From Nitrososphaerota archaeon (GTDB lineage Archaea > Thermoproteota > EX4484-205 > JAAOZP01), in the NCBI GenBank assembly GCA_011605725.1, contig JAAOZP010000012.1, positions 216,821 through 280,820 of the forward strand: a DNA stretch of 64,000 bases, given 5' to 3'. The first letter of the stretch is position 1. Every line of letters begins with the position of its first letter. Under the pieces are notes generated by a model. The model made no database searches. It was not told where the DNA came from and saw only the letters and a program-made list of their open reading frames with translations. Below are positions 7,019-14,479 of the stretch, in pieces. A program made the translations under genes and the position numbers.

Positions 7019-8191
7019 TTAAGACCCACCCGCTTCGGCCTCGAAGACCCAGCCATCAAGGTTTCTACAAATCAGCGTAAGTATTCGCATAGACTCCTCC
7101 GGTTTCATGGCGAGAAAAAGCGCGGCAACGTGCTTGCAAAACTGTTTTTGACCAATTCTTTTAACCCAGTCCTCACAGTAATGCTTCAGCCTCCTTTCAG
7201 AAAGACTTATCGCAACAGTATACTCCTTGATCCTGGCTTTAACATTCTCTTCTCCAGCCTCCTCGATAATCACTCTCCCAATCAGTTCCCTAGCCCTCTC
7301 CAGCCTACCGCCCTCCAAGAAGGCCGAGACCAGTTTCTCAACATCCTTCCCACCGGAAGAAAGAGCTGCTTCAACCCTGCTAACCGTCCTCCTTAAGCCC
7401 TCTTCTCTGAAGTAGCTGAGAATCTTGTTCAAAGCCTCTTCCTGAGGCTTCTCAGCAACCCCAATGATCTTCATCATTTGAAGCGCGTTCTTTACCGCAT
7501 AGCCTCTGAAATGGTTGTTAAAGTACACGTAAACCTTCTTAGCCCTGGAGGAAAGCTCCGTCAGCCTCCCCTTCCACTCCTCAAGCTCCTCAACCCTGTA
7601 ATCGTAATAGTACCATGGTTCTTTCCCCCTACCGTGAAACCTTACGTAGGAGAATTCGCTGGTAACTTTCAATAATGCAGGTAGAAGAGGCTCGTCGACA
7701 ACACAGTACCCCACGTTATTCTCAGCAAGGGTTTTGAAAGCCTCGTCATTCATCCAAGTCGGATGCCTGAATTCAACAGCAAAATCATAATCTTCAGGAA
7801 GACTTCTTAAGAATTCGTTGAAGCCTTTGAATGCTTGGGCAGGCTTTGGTGGAAGCTGGAGAAGCAGAGGTCCAAGCTTCCCACTTTCCTTGAGAGGAGT
7901 AAGTAAGCTTAAGAAGAGTTTTAAATCTCTCACAGCACCTTTTTCCAGATCCATTAGTTTCACATGGGTTACTGTTTTAGGAACTTTAAGGGAGAACGTG
8001 AAGCCTTTAGGCGAGGATCTTGCGAGAGCACGTATCAAGCCCGGATTAGGCTGTTTATAGAAGGAGGAATCTACTTCAACCGTTTTAAAAACACTCGCAT
8101 ACTGCTGAAACATCTTCTCACTACTCGTGTAGAACACGTTAAGCCAATCCTTATAGCTCCAGCCTGAAGTCCCTATAACGACGTTGTTCAA
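7019..8191 (-). CDS. DUF72 TIM-barrel protein with SWIM-like C-terminal zinc-finger region
   Basis: The N-terminal ~240 residues are a DUF72 (YecE-like) barrel: VIGTSGWSYKDW, DSSFYKQPNPGL, FSLKVPKTVTH, FAVEFRHPTWM and VYVYFNNHFRGYAVKNA. The C-terminal ~150 residues are not part of DUF72. They contain a SWIM-like pattern, C-E-D about thirteen residues ahead of C-K-H-V-A-A-L, in which the second Cys of the CxCx(n)CxH signature is Asp. SWIM fingers bind nucleic acid or protein. The frame is open to a GTG at 8236, but a TATA-like palindrome centred near 8252 puts transcription start near 8226, so I prefer TTG 8191. The DUF72 reaction is not established. Confidence 0.85.
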   Translation of the reverse strand: MNNVVIGTSGWSYKDWLNVFYTSSEKMFQQYASVFKTVEVDSSFYKQPNPGLIRALARSSPKGFTFSLKVPKTVTHVKLMDLEKGAVRDLKLFLSLLTPLKESGKLGPLLLQLPPKPAQAFKGFNEFLRSLPEDYDFAVEFRHPTWMNDEAFKTLAENNVGYCVVDEPLLPALLKVTSEFSYVRFHGRGKEPWYYYDYRVEELEEWKGRLTELSSRAKKVYVYFNNHFRGYAVKNALQMMKIIGVAEKPQEEALNKILSYFREEGLRRTVSRVEAALSSGGKDVEKLVSAFLEGGRLERARELIGRVIIEEAGEENVKARIKEYTVAISLSERRLKHYCEDWVKRIGQKQFCKHVAALFLAMKPEESMRILTLICRNLDGWVFEAEAGGS

Positions 8192-8245
8192 ACCCCTTAA
8201 ACAACTTATCCACAAGTGATAAACTTTTAGTAGCACGAGTTATAA

Positions 8246-8257
8246 TGCTTATAAGCA
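8246..8257. promoter_or_regulatory. Bidirectional TATA palindrome
   Basis: TGCTTATAAGCA is a perfect 12-bp palindrome containing a TATA element readable on both strands. Leftward it is correctly placed for the DUF72 gene. Rightward it is 26 bp from the ATG at 8278, the spacing of a leaderless archaeal promoter. Confidence 0.5.
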
Positions 8258-8277
8258 AGACGGGAGAATCAGGGAAA

Positions 8278-8478
8278 ATGTCCGGGTTTACTCTAGAGCT
8301 ACAGGATTCCCTAATTCTTTTCTTCACACTTATAGGGTTCCTGCAACTATACTATCTCTCCTGCTACCTTTAAGCAGCGCGTGCTTTTACCATCTATTAT
8401 CCTTTCGGCTTTATTGTCCACACGTCCTACTACGTAGCTGAGCTCCTTACACTTTGTCTTTACGTAGTACGAAACTAA
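8278..8478 (+). pseudogene. Possible small membrane-protein gene with in-frame stop
   Basis: The frame from ATG 8278 reads 31 residues with a membrane-type core (LILFFTLIGFLQLYYL), then TAA at 8371-8373, then 34 more hydrophobic codons in the same frame (FTIYYPFGFIVHTSYYV, LLTLCLYVV) to tandem TAA codons at 8476. Either it is a 31-residue membrane peptide or a 66-codon gene broken by one nonsense codon. The TATA palindrome at 8246-8257 is ideally spaced. I do not recognise the sequence, and it may be fortuitous. Confidence 0.3.
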
Positions 8479-8495
8479 TAATCATAAATGCTATA

Positions 8496-8578
8496 TTTAA
8501 TCAGTTGTACGCTTCTAGAAGAGGAAGAAGCATTTAACAGCTCTTAGAGAAAAAGTTATAAGCGTACAACTGATTAAA
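8496..8578. repeat. Perfect 19-bp inverted repeat with 45-bp centre
   Basis: TTTAATCAGTTGTACGCTT (8496-8514) returns exactly as its reverse complement at 8560-8578. The 45-bp centre is purine-rich and shows no frame. The right arm ends 14 bp before the TTG of the creatininase-family gene. It could form a long hairpin in RNA, be a pair of regulator sites, or be the ends of a very short mobile-element relic. Confidence 0.7.
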
Positions 8579-8592
8579 GAAACGGGTTAGGA

Positions 8593-9369
8593 TTGCTTTG
8601 GGAGTGTTTAACAAGCCCCGATATAAAGGAAGCAGCTGAGAAAAAACTTGTTGCAATTCTTCCAGTAGGCTCGATTGAAATACATGGGCCTCACATGCCG
8701 ACAGGAACAGACTCCATAACTATCCGCGAGATAACTAGGATGGCTGCTGAAAAAGAGCCGGCAGTAGTGCTGCCAACACTCTACTATGCTTATGTTCCTG
8801 AAAACCGACATTTCCCTGGAACAATATCGCTAAGCGCGAGGACAATACTCACTATTCTCGAGGAAATATGCGACGAGGTTGCGAGAAACGGTTTTAAAAA
8901 AATACTTATCGTAAACGGTCATGGGGGAAACAATAATCTTCTAAGGGTTTTCCTGAGGGAAAGCCTGCATAGGAAGAAGGACTATGTTATTTACGCGTTG
9001 ATCGAGCCATGGTCTTCGATAGAGGAGATTGCTGAGAAAATATGTGAAAGCAAGGTAACTGGTCATGCTTGCGAGCGTGAGACCAGCATGGGGTTATACT
9101 TGTTTGAAAACCTGATTAAGATGGAGAATGTTAAGCAGGAGGCGAAGACAGGGGGGACGAACCTCCCCGGCGTCGAAACACCTGTCGACTGGCAGGCTTA
9201 CGCGGTCCAGCTCTATCTCGGCGACCCAAGGCTGGCGACGAGGGAGAAGGGTAAAACATTGGTTGAGGGGATTGTTGATTTCGTAGCGGAAGCGATAAGA
9301 AGAATTAAACAGGATGAGAAGGTTCCGTTAATACTTGACGATTTCTACCGGAAGGCTTACGGACAGTAG
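8593..9369 (+). CDS. Creatininase-family amidohydrolase
   Basis: The 258-residue creatininase-fold metalloenzyme has the expected ligand motifs: LPVGSIEIHGPHMPTGTDS (Glu, His, Asp) near residue 25, the VNGHGGNNNLL loop near residue 110, and GHACERETSMGL (Glu) near residue 155. Archaeal members include creatininase-like amidases and FAPy-type formamide hydrolases of flavin/deazaflavin biosynthesis (ArfB). The exact substrate cannot be fixed here. It starts at TTG 8593, with no usable ATG nearby. It is preceded by a 19-bp inverted repeat that may regulate it and is convergent with the acetyltransferase gene. Confidence 0.9.
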   Translation: MLWECLTSPDIKEAAEKKLVAILPVGSIEIHGPHMPTGTDSITIREITRMAAEKEPAVVLPTLYYAYVPENRHFPGTISLSARTILTILEEICDEVARNGFKKILIVNGHGGNNNLLRVFLRESLHRKKDYVIYALIEPWSSIEEIAEKICESKVTGHACERETSMGLYLFENLIKMENVKQEAKTGGTNLPGVETPVDWQAYAVQLYLGDPRLATREKGKTLVEGIVDFVAEAIRRIKQDEKVPLILDDFYRKAYGQ

Positions 9370-9394
9370 GGAATACCGATTTAAAACTGGCTTG

Positions 9395-10516
9395 CTAGAA
9401 CCAGTCTGAGTGCCAGATGTGAGGATTTCCTGCTGGAAACAATATTTCCAGTGCTTTTTCAACCCTTCCCTCATGCTTCACAGTCTGATCTATCAGAGCG
9501 TTTCCAGGATGCCTGTATCCGAGGATAAGCTGCATTAATACCCATTGTGGGAGCTCAATCCAGTTCTCCGACAGGGCTTCTGAAAAAGAAACCCCGGAGT
9601 CGGAAACCTCAAGCGTGATTAAGCCTATGTCTGTCTTGAAAGAAATATGTGAGGGCAGTTCTCTAACACAAGCATTCCTCAAGCGGTCTTCAAACACGGG
9701 GGCGAGCTTTTCAAATGTCGATTTGAGATTAATGATTCTCCCCATGCCGTCGGAAGCATAGGGATAGTCAATGCTGATAGTGCAGCCGAGGCTTTTACAA
9801 AGCTCTGTGAAAGGATGGTCGAACGGGGCGTATACTTCAAGCTCAGCAGCCTTCTTCTGAAGAGCAGTATCGTACGCGAACCGGAGCACATGCTCGTATA
9901 GAGCAACGTCTACAGCACCAACCTCAGTTATCCTCATTACCCTCGGCCACCGGTCAGCAGCGCAGTAGGCAACTATTCTGCCATACTCGTCTTCGAAGAC
10001 TGTTCCGTCAGCAGGTATTCCCCACCAGCTTCCCTTTCTAAACCTAAACCATTCCCCCCTATACCTTTTTAAAGGACCCGTCCTACGCTCATTCGTAAAC
10101 TCGTAGATTTCCAAGACTGCGGAAGCGTCCTCCTTCACCATAGGGCGGGCGTTAAGCCCGGGCCTAGCCCTCTCAGCATTTCTAAGAGGCATTGTTATCT
10201 TGCAATTGGGAAGCGTCGAAGCATAGCCCCACCTAAAATAGTAATCAGGTATGCCGAAGAGCATTGATACATCATAGCCGTTTCTAATCATGTATTCGAT
10301 CGAAAACTCCATAACCTTTCTCGAATACCCCTTCATCCTGTGCTCCTCGAGTGTCCCAACCCCGCCGATCCCTCCAGTTTTCAAGAATACTTTCCCAACC
10401 TTTACTTCAAGATCGTTAATGGTGAGCCAGCTAACCGGCGATCCTCCCAGCTCATCTAGAAGAAGCTCAACCTTATGCGTCCTCGCCGAGTCGGTAACCC
10501 TTATCTCGCTTCCCAT
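9395..10516 (-). CDS. Eis-like GNAT acetyltransferase with SCP2-like tail
   Basis: The 373 residues match the Eis-type layout: an N-terminal GNAT domain with the acetyl-CoA loop GGVGTLEEHRMKGYSRKVM near residue 50, a second degenerate GNAT domain in the middle (about 120-270), and a C-terminal sterol-carrier-like domain (about 285-373). The N-terminal FGIPDYYFRWGY segment is typical. Eis proteins acetylate amines, including aminoglycosides and lysines; the substrate in archaea is unknown. The conserved C-terminal carboxylate seen in bacterial Eis is not at the end here, which is SDWF. It sits 43 bp downstream of the NAD-kinase-like gene on the same strand. Confidence 0.85.
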   Translation of the reverse strand: MGSEIRVTDSARTHKVELLLDELGGSPVSWLTINDLEVKVGKVFLKTGGIGGVGTLEEHRMKGYSRKVMEFSIEYMIRNGYDVSMLFGIPDYYFRWGYASTLPNCKITMPLRNAERARPGLNARPMVKEDASAVLEIYEFTNERRTGPLKRYRGEWFRFRKGSWWGIPADGTVFEDEYGRIVAYCAADRWPRVMRITEVGAVDVALYEHVLRFAYDTALQKKAAELEVYAPFDHPFTELCKSLGCTISIDYPYASDGMGRIINLKSTFEKLAPVFEDRLRNACVRELPSHISFKTDIGLITLEVSDSGVSFSEALSENWIELPQWVLMQLILGYRHPGNALIDQTVKHEGRVEKALEILFPAGNPHIWHSDWF

Positions 10517-10559
10517 GAAGCCCCTCTAGACACGAACTCTTAAAAAACTTAGCCCTCAA

Positions 10560-11558
10560 TCACTTAGACTCAATATAGTATAGATCCTGCCTCGGATCCC
10601 TTATTAAGGGTCTTTTCTTGACGAAATTGTTTCCGACAAGTATCGCGAGAGCATGGCGTACAGTCCTAGCAGGGAGCATCGTCTTCTTAACAATGTCTTT
10701 CTGAGTTAAAGCCCCCTCGTATTCAAGAACCTTCAAAATAAGTTTTGCACTCGGAGGCAGACTGCTTACGTCGAGAGACATGCGAGCCTTCTTCTCAAGC
10801 CTCCTTGCGAGAAGCGCTTCGCTAAGCCTTACGAAGCCTATGTCCTCACCTTTTTTAATAATAACCTTCTCAGTCACCCTCATTCTGTATCCACCGTCAA
10901 CGATGACTTCGCAAGCCGAGTTGCTGACTATGTCCCGGATCTCTATAAGGCTTTCAAGAGGAGTTACTAATGGCCTTCTAGTAAGATTTAAAGAGTTAAC
11001 TGGAACTATGCTTACAACCCTGGCCTGCGGATGAATTATCGGCCCCCCTGTTGAAAGAGCATAAGCTGTTGAACCTATGGGTGTGGAAACTATCAGGCCG
11101 TCGCCTATGTCCCTCCAGACGAACTCGCCGTCAACGTAAAGACTGTATTCAAGAATCGTGGCGCTTTTCCGCGGGAAGATTGCAAGCTCGTTAAGTGCAC
11201 ACGGTGTTTCAGCATCATCCACCATAGCCTTAAGCCTCGAAGAATACTCCACACTATATTCTCTTCTCAGAAAAGCCCTTAAAGCTTCGCCGAGCCTATC
11301 TAGCGTCGTCTCCATCAGGAAACTATTATTCTCAGTCTTGCTGACCCCTAGGATGAGGACATCCCTAGATTTAACATGATGCAACGCTTTCAAAACATCC
11401 TTATCCTCACCCAAGATGAGAAGGAGGCCCTCGTTAAGCTTCTCAAGTTCTTCAAGACGTTTGACTCGCGTAACCTCCACCCCGACGCGATTGACTGTTC
11501 TCAAGCATTCCTTTAGAAGACCACGCTCGAACCTTGCTGGAGCTAGCACTATGTTCAA
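10560..11558 (-). CDS. NAD-kinase-like domain fused to a winged-helix domain
   Basis: The N-terminal ~255 residues are homologous to NAD kinase: LNELAIFPRKSATI (usual NNE region), DGLIVSTPIGSTAYALSTGGP, PLVTPLESLIEI and CEVIVDGGYRMRV. The first nucleotide motif, normally GGDGT, reads GEDKD near residue 52. The Asp is kept, but the second Gly, fourth Gly and Thr are lost. The last ~70 residues form a MarR-like winged helix (SAKLILKVLEYEGALTQKD, LPARTVRHALAILVGNNFV). It starts at TTG 11556-11558, inside a perfect palindrome. It is divergent from nadA-nadC-nadX, suggesting an NAD(P)-responsive regulator; residual kinase activity is not excluded. Confidence 0.85.
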   Translation of the reverse strand: MNIVLAPARFERGLLKECLRTVNRVGVEVTRVKRLEELEKLNEGLLLILGEDKDVLKALHHVKSRDVLILGVSKTENNSFLMETTLDRLGEALRAFLRREYSVEYSSRLKAMVDDAETPCALNELAIFPRKSATILEYSLYVDGEFVWRDIGDGLIVSTPIGSTAYALSTGGPIIHPQARVVSIVPVNSLNLTRRPLVTPLESLIEIRDIVSNSACEVIVDGGYRMRVTEKVIIKKGEDIGFVRLSEALLARRLEKKARMSLDVSSLPPSAKLILKVLEYEGALTQKDIVKKTMLPARTVRHALAILVGNNFVKKRPLIRDPRQDLYYIESK

Positions 11559-11572
11559 CTGGTTTCACCAGT
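11558..11572. promoter_or_regulatory. Operator-like palindrome at the NadK-like/wHTH start codon
   Basis: ACTGGT-TTC-ACCAGT is a perfect inverted repeat overlapping the first base of the TTG start codon. On the leftward strand a TATA-like AATAAATAG (complement of about 11582-11594) lies about 30 bp upstream of the start, so the palindrome covers the expected transcription start. This placement suits autorepression by the encoded winged-helix protein. Confidence 0.55.
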
Positions 11573-11674
11573 GTATTAGAAGGACTATTTATTGTTTTCA
11601 ACGGTTTAAAAACATGTGGTCCTATTTTTGCCTTTAAACGAAATATTCATGCAATTATTGCCTAAACAGAACCA

Positions 11675-11683
11675 CTTAAATAA
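11675..11683 (+). promoter_or_regulatory. TATA box of the nadA operon
   Basis: CTTAAATAA lies about 32 bp upstream of the nadA ATG, the distance expected for a nearly leaderless archaeal transcript. No copy of the ACTGGT palindrome is seen at this promoter. Confidence 0.55.
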
Positions 11684-11710
11684 GGGAGTTTAAGGCTTCA
11701 AGGGAAGCTG

Positions 11711-12646
11711 ATGGAAGACCTTAGCCGTAGAATACGTGAAAAAGCGAGGGAGACGGGAGCCGTAATACTAGCCCACAATTATCAGAGACCAGAGGTGCAG
11801 GACGTTGCTGATTTCGTCGGCGACAGTCTGGAACTCTCCATCAAGGCTATGGAGACCGATGCTAAAACGATAGTTTTCGCGGGCGTAGATTTCATGGTTG
11901 AGCAAGCAGCTTTTTTAAACCCCGGTAAGAAAGTGTTGACGCCTGAGCCAGGCTCCATCTGCCCGATGGCGTGGCAGCTTGACCCACCTGTGGTTGAAGA
12001 ATACCGTAGGAAAAACCCGGATGCGCCACTCGTGGTTTACGTGAATTCCTTCATCGAGGTCAAGTCTATGGCGGACTACGTGGTTACCAGCAGCAGCGCC
12101 TCAAAGCTAGTGTCTAAACTTGATTCAGAGAAGATTCTTTTTGGACCAGACAGAAACCTAGCATCATACGTTGCCGAAACAACCGGGAAGGAGGTTATCG
12201 CTGTCCCATTGAACAGCTACTGCCCGGTTCACGTAAACATCACGGCAGATAAAATATTGGCGGTTAAAAGGGGAGTGCCAGATGCGAAAGTACTTGCGCA
12301 CCCGGAGTGTCCACCTGAAACAAGGAGGCTTGCGGATTTCATAGGTAGTACGAGTCAAATAATAAGAGCGGTAGGAGAGATTAATGCGAAGCGTTTTATA
12401 ATAGGCACTGAGAATGGAGTGGTTTACAGAATATCAAAGCTTTATCCTGATAAGGAGGCTTATCCTGTTGGCGAAGACACAGTATGTCCTAACATGAAAA
12501 AGATAACGCTTGAAAAAGTATATAGGAGCCTAATCAGCGGCGAGACTGTTGTAAAGATCGATGAGAAACTTGCCGAGAAAGCGAGAAGAGTTCTTGAAAG
12601 AAGCTTTGCTCTCCTGGGGGTTGAAACACCTTGGTCGAGGAAGTAG
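11711..12646 (+). CDS. nadA: Quinolinate synthase NadA
   Basis: The 311-residue [4Fe-4S] enzyme condenses iminoaspartate with dihydroxyacetone phosphate to quinolinate. Conserved parts are ILAHNYQRPEVQDVADFVGDSLELS near residue 20, the cluster-ligand regions EPGSICPMAW, CPVHVNITADKI with AHPECPPE, and GEDTVCPNMKKITLEKVYRSL near the end, plus VTSSSASKLV. It is the first gene of an overlapping three-gene operon; nadC starts 16 bp before its stop codon. Its iminoaspartate substrate is supplied by the aspartate dehydrogenase at the end of the operon, replacing the L-aspartate oxidase NadB. Confidence 0.97.
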   Translation: MEDLSRRIREKARETGAVILAHNYQRPEVQDVADFVGDSLELSIKAMETDAKTIVFAGVDFMVEQAAFLNPGKKVLTPEPGSICPMAWQLDPPVVEEYRRKNPDAPLVVYVNSFIEVKSMADYVVTSSSASKLVSKLDSEKILFGPDRNLASYVAETTGKEVIAVPLNSYCPVHVNITADKILAVKRGVPDAKVLAHPECPPETRRLADFIGSTSQIIRAVGEINAKRFIIGTENGVVYRISKLYPDKEAYPVGEDTVCPNMKKITLEKVYRSLISGETVVKIDEKLAEKARRVLERSFALLGVETPWSRK

Positions 12647-13485
12647 TTTTCAAAAAATTTATCGAGTGGCTATGTGAAGATGTCCCATACTGGGATGTGA
12701 CTTCTGAGATAATACCTCCAGAGGTAACATGTGAGGCGGTTGTAATAGCTAAGGAGAATGGTGTTGCAGCCTGCTGCGAGGATCTTGCTCTAATACTTGA
12801 GAAGATGGGTTTCACAGTTAGGGTTTTGAAGAAGAGTGGCGAGGAATTCAGAAAAATGGATCAAATAATGTGGATTAAAGGCAATATGCGTAGACTCATG
12901 GAGATTGAGAGACTATTATTAAACATTCTTTCACAAGCCTTCGGAGTGGCAACTTTAACTAGAGCCTTCGTCGAGAAAGCGAGAAGAATAAGCCCGAACG
13001 TGAAGATAGCCGCAACTAGAAAGGTTAAACCAGGCTTCCAGTATTTCGAGAAGAAAGCCATTGCAGCAGCCGGCGGGGATACTCATAGGCTGAATCTGTC
13101 GGATATGATTCTCATCAAGGAGAACCATCTAAAGTATTTTAACTCAGTTGGCGAGGCTGTGAAGAAGGCTAGGGAGATAGCAAGCTTCAGCAAGAAGATA
13201 GAAGTGGAGGTGGCTGAGGCTGAAGATGCTGTAGAGGCTGCTGAAGCCGGTGCAGACATAATCATGCTTGACAATTGCACCCCTGAAAGAGCAAGGAGAA
13301 CGATTGAAATGCTTAGAGAGAAAGGCTTGAGGGACAAGGTTCTAATAGAAGTCTCGGGTGGAGTGAAGCTTGAAAACCTTGAAGAATACGTTGAAACCGG
13401 CCCGGACATAATAAGCTCTGGAGAGTTAACGCATTCAGCAAAAGCTATAGATATCTCGCTTGAAGTTACGAGGGTGGAGAAATGA
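12631..13485 (+). CDS. nadC: Nicotinate-nucleotide pyrophosphorylase (quinolinate phosphoribosyltransferase)
   Basis: The 284-residue enzyme converts quinolinate and PRPP to nicotinate mononucleotide, CO2 and PPi. Diagnostic motifs are ATRKVKPGFQYFEKKAIAAAGGDTHRLNLSDMILIKENHL in the middle (residues about 130-170), the barrel strands EVEVAEAEDAVEAAEAGADIIMLDN, and VLIEVSGGVKLENLEEY. It starts at TTG 12631 inside the 3' end of nadA, and its stop overlaps the aspartate dehydrogenase ATG by four bases, so the three genes are translationally coupled. Length and motifs are normal. Confidence 0.97.
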   Translation: MVEEVVFKKFIEWLCEDVPYWDVTSEIIPPEVTCEAVVIAKENGVAACCEDLALILEKMGFTVRVLKKSGEEFRKMDQIMWIKGNMRRLMEIERLLLNILSQAFGVATLTRAFVEKARRISPNVKIAATRKVKPGFQYFEKKAIAAAGGDTHRLNLSDMILIKENHLKYFNSVGEAVKKAREIASFSKKIEVEVAEAEDAVEAAEAGADIIMLDNCTPERARRTIEMLREKGLRDKVLIEVSGGVKLENLEEYVETGPDIISSGELTHSAKAIDISLEVTRVEK

Positions 13486-14273
13486 AGAGAATAGGTTTGA
13501 TAGGGTGTGGCGCGATAGGCTCTCTCATAGCCACGGCTGTGGACGAGGGCAAGGTTAACGCAAAACTAGTTTACGTGTATGATTCTCGTAAAGAGGCTGC
13601 GATGAAGCTGGTTGAGAAGCTGAAGAACAAGCCGAAGATTCTGGATGGAATAGAGGAAATGTTGAAAGACAGGAGGGTAAAAATTATTGTCGAGGCTGCC
13701 AGCGACGAGGCTGTCCTAAAATATCTTAAACCCATTGTTGAGGCAGGTAAAGAGATGCTTGTGATGAGCATAGGTGGGCTCCTTTTCCCAGAGACGAGAA
13801 AAATATATGAGGAAAACGCTAGCAAGATACATGTTCCGGCTGGAGCAATCGCTGGACTGGATGCCATCCAAGCCATAAGCCTAGTCGGTGTTGACAGGGT
13901 TGTTCTAACCACAAGGAAGCCTCCTGAAGCATTAGCATACTCCAATTATTTTAAGGAGAAAGGGATTGAACTGGATAGGATCAAGGAGCCTACGCTAGTC
14001 TACGACGGGCCTGTTGAAGACGCTTTAATACATTTTCCCAGAAGCGTGAACGTGGCGGCAGCATTAGCCTTATACTCTAAATCCGGGGTTGAAGTTAGAA
14101 TAATAGCAGACCCGGCTAGGAAGGAGATATTGCATGAGATAGATGTCGAATCCAAGGTTTCCAACCTAAAGATACTGGTTGAAAACATCCCGCATCCAGA
14201 TAACCCTAGGACGAGCTATTTGGCAGCATTATCCTGCATTCAGAAACTTAAAGAGATTTGCGCTAAGCAGTAA
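13482..14273 (+). CDS. nadX: L-aspartate dehydrogenase
   Basis: The 263-residue NAD(P)-dependent enzyme forms iminoaspartate for NadA without oxygen, unlike the flavin oxidase NadB. The N-terminal Rossmann motif is IGLIGCGAIGSLIA. The middle carries KEMLVMSIGGLL and the catalytic region IHVPAGAIAGLDAIQAISL, and the C-terminal barrel has FPRSVNVAAALALYSKSG, with the conserved His in DVESKVSNLKILVENIPHPDNPRTSYLAALS. The ATG overlaps the nadC stop. Use of this enzyme fits an anaerobic or thermophilic archaeon. About 205 bp follow it before the next promoter. Confidence 0.95.
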   Translation: MKRIGLIGCGAIGSLIATAVDEGKVNAKLVYVYDSRKEAAMKLVEKLKNKPKILDGIEEMLKDRRVKIIVEAASDEAVLKYLKPIVEAGKEMLVMSIGGLLFPETRKIYEENASKIHVPAGAIAGLDAIQAISLVGVDRVVLTTRKPPEALAYSNYFKEKGIELDRIKEPTLVYDGPVEDALIHFPRSVNVAAALALYSKSGVEVRIIADPARKEILHEIDVESKVSNLKILVENIPHPDNPRTSYLAALSCIQKLKEICAKQ

Positions 14274-14428
14274 AATACGTTTAAACTCATGCAACAGGTG
14301 GAAAAATCTACATATAAAGCCTATTCAAATACTTGCATCGCAGCATTATTCAAACAATATGACGAGTAGATGAGCGGGGTTGAACGTCTGCGACTGGGCC
14401 AGAACGCTTCCAAGCCTGGGCGTCGAAA

Positions 14429-14437
14429 AGTTTATAA
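14429..14437 (+). promoter_or_regulatory. TATA box of the PIN-KH ATPase gene
   Basis: AGTTTATAA lies about 45 bp upstream of the ATG at 14480, which would leave a leader of roughly 15-20 nt. The rest of the gap from 14274 shows no RNA gene that I can recognise. Confidence 0.5.
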
Positions 14438-14479
14438 CCATGTTTCTGAGAAGTCCTTCGAAGCCGAGAAGAGACAGTT

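Noticed and set aside
14274..14479. Possible small RNA (box C/D-like GATGAG segment) between nadX and the PIN-KH ATPase gene
   Set aside because: No paired C and D boxes with proper spacing, no tRNA T-loop, and no guide region could be assigned.
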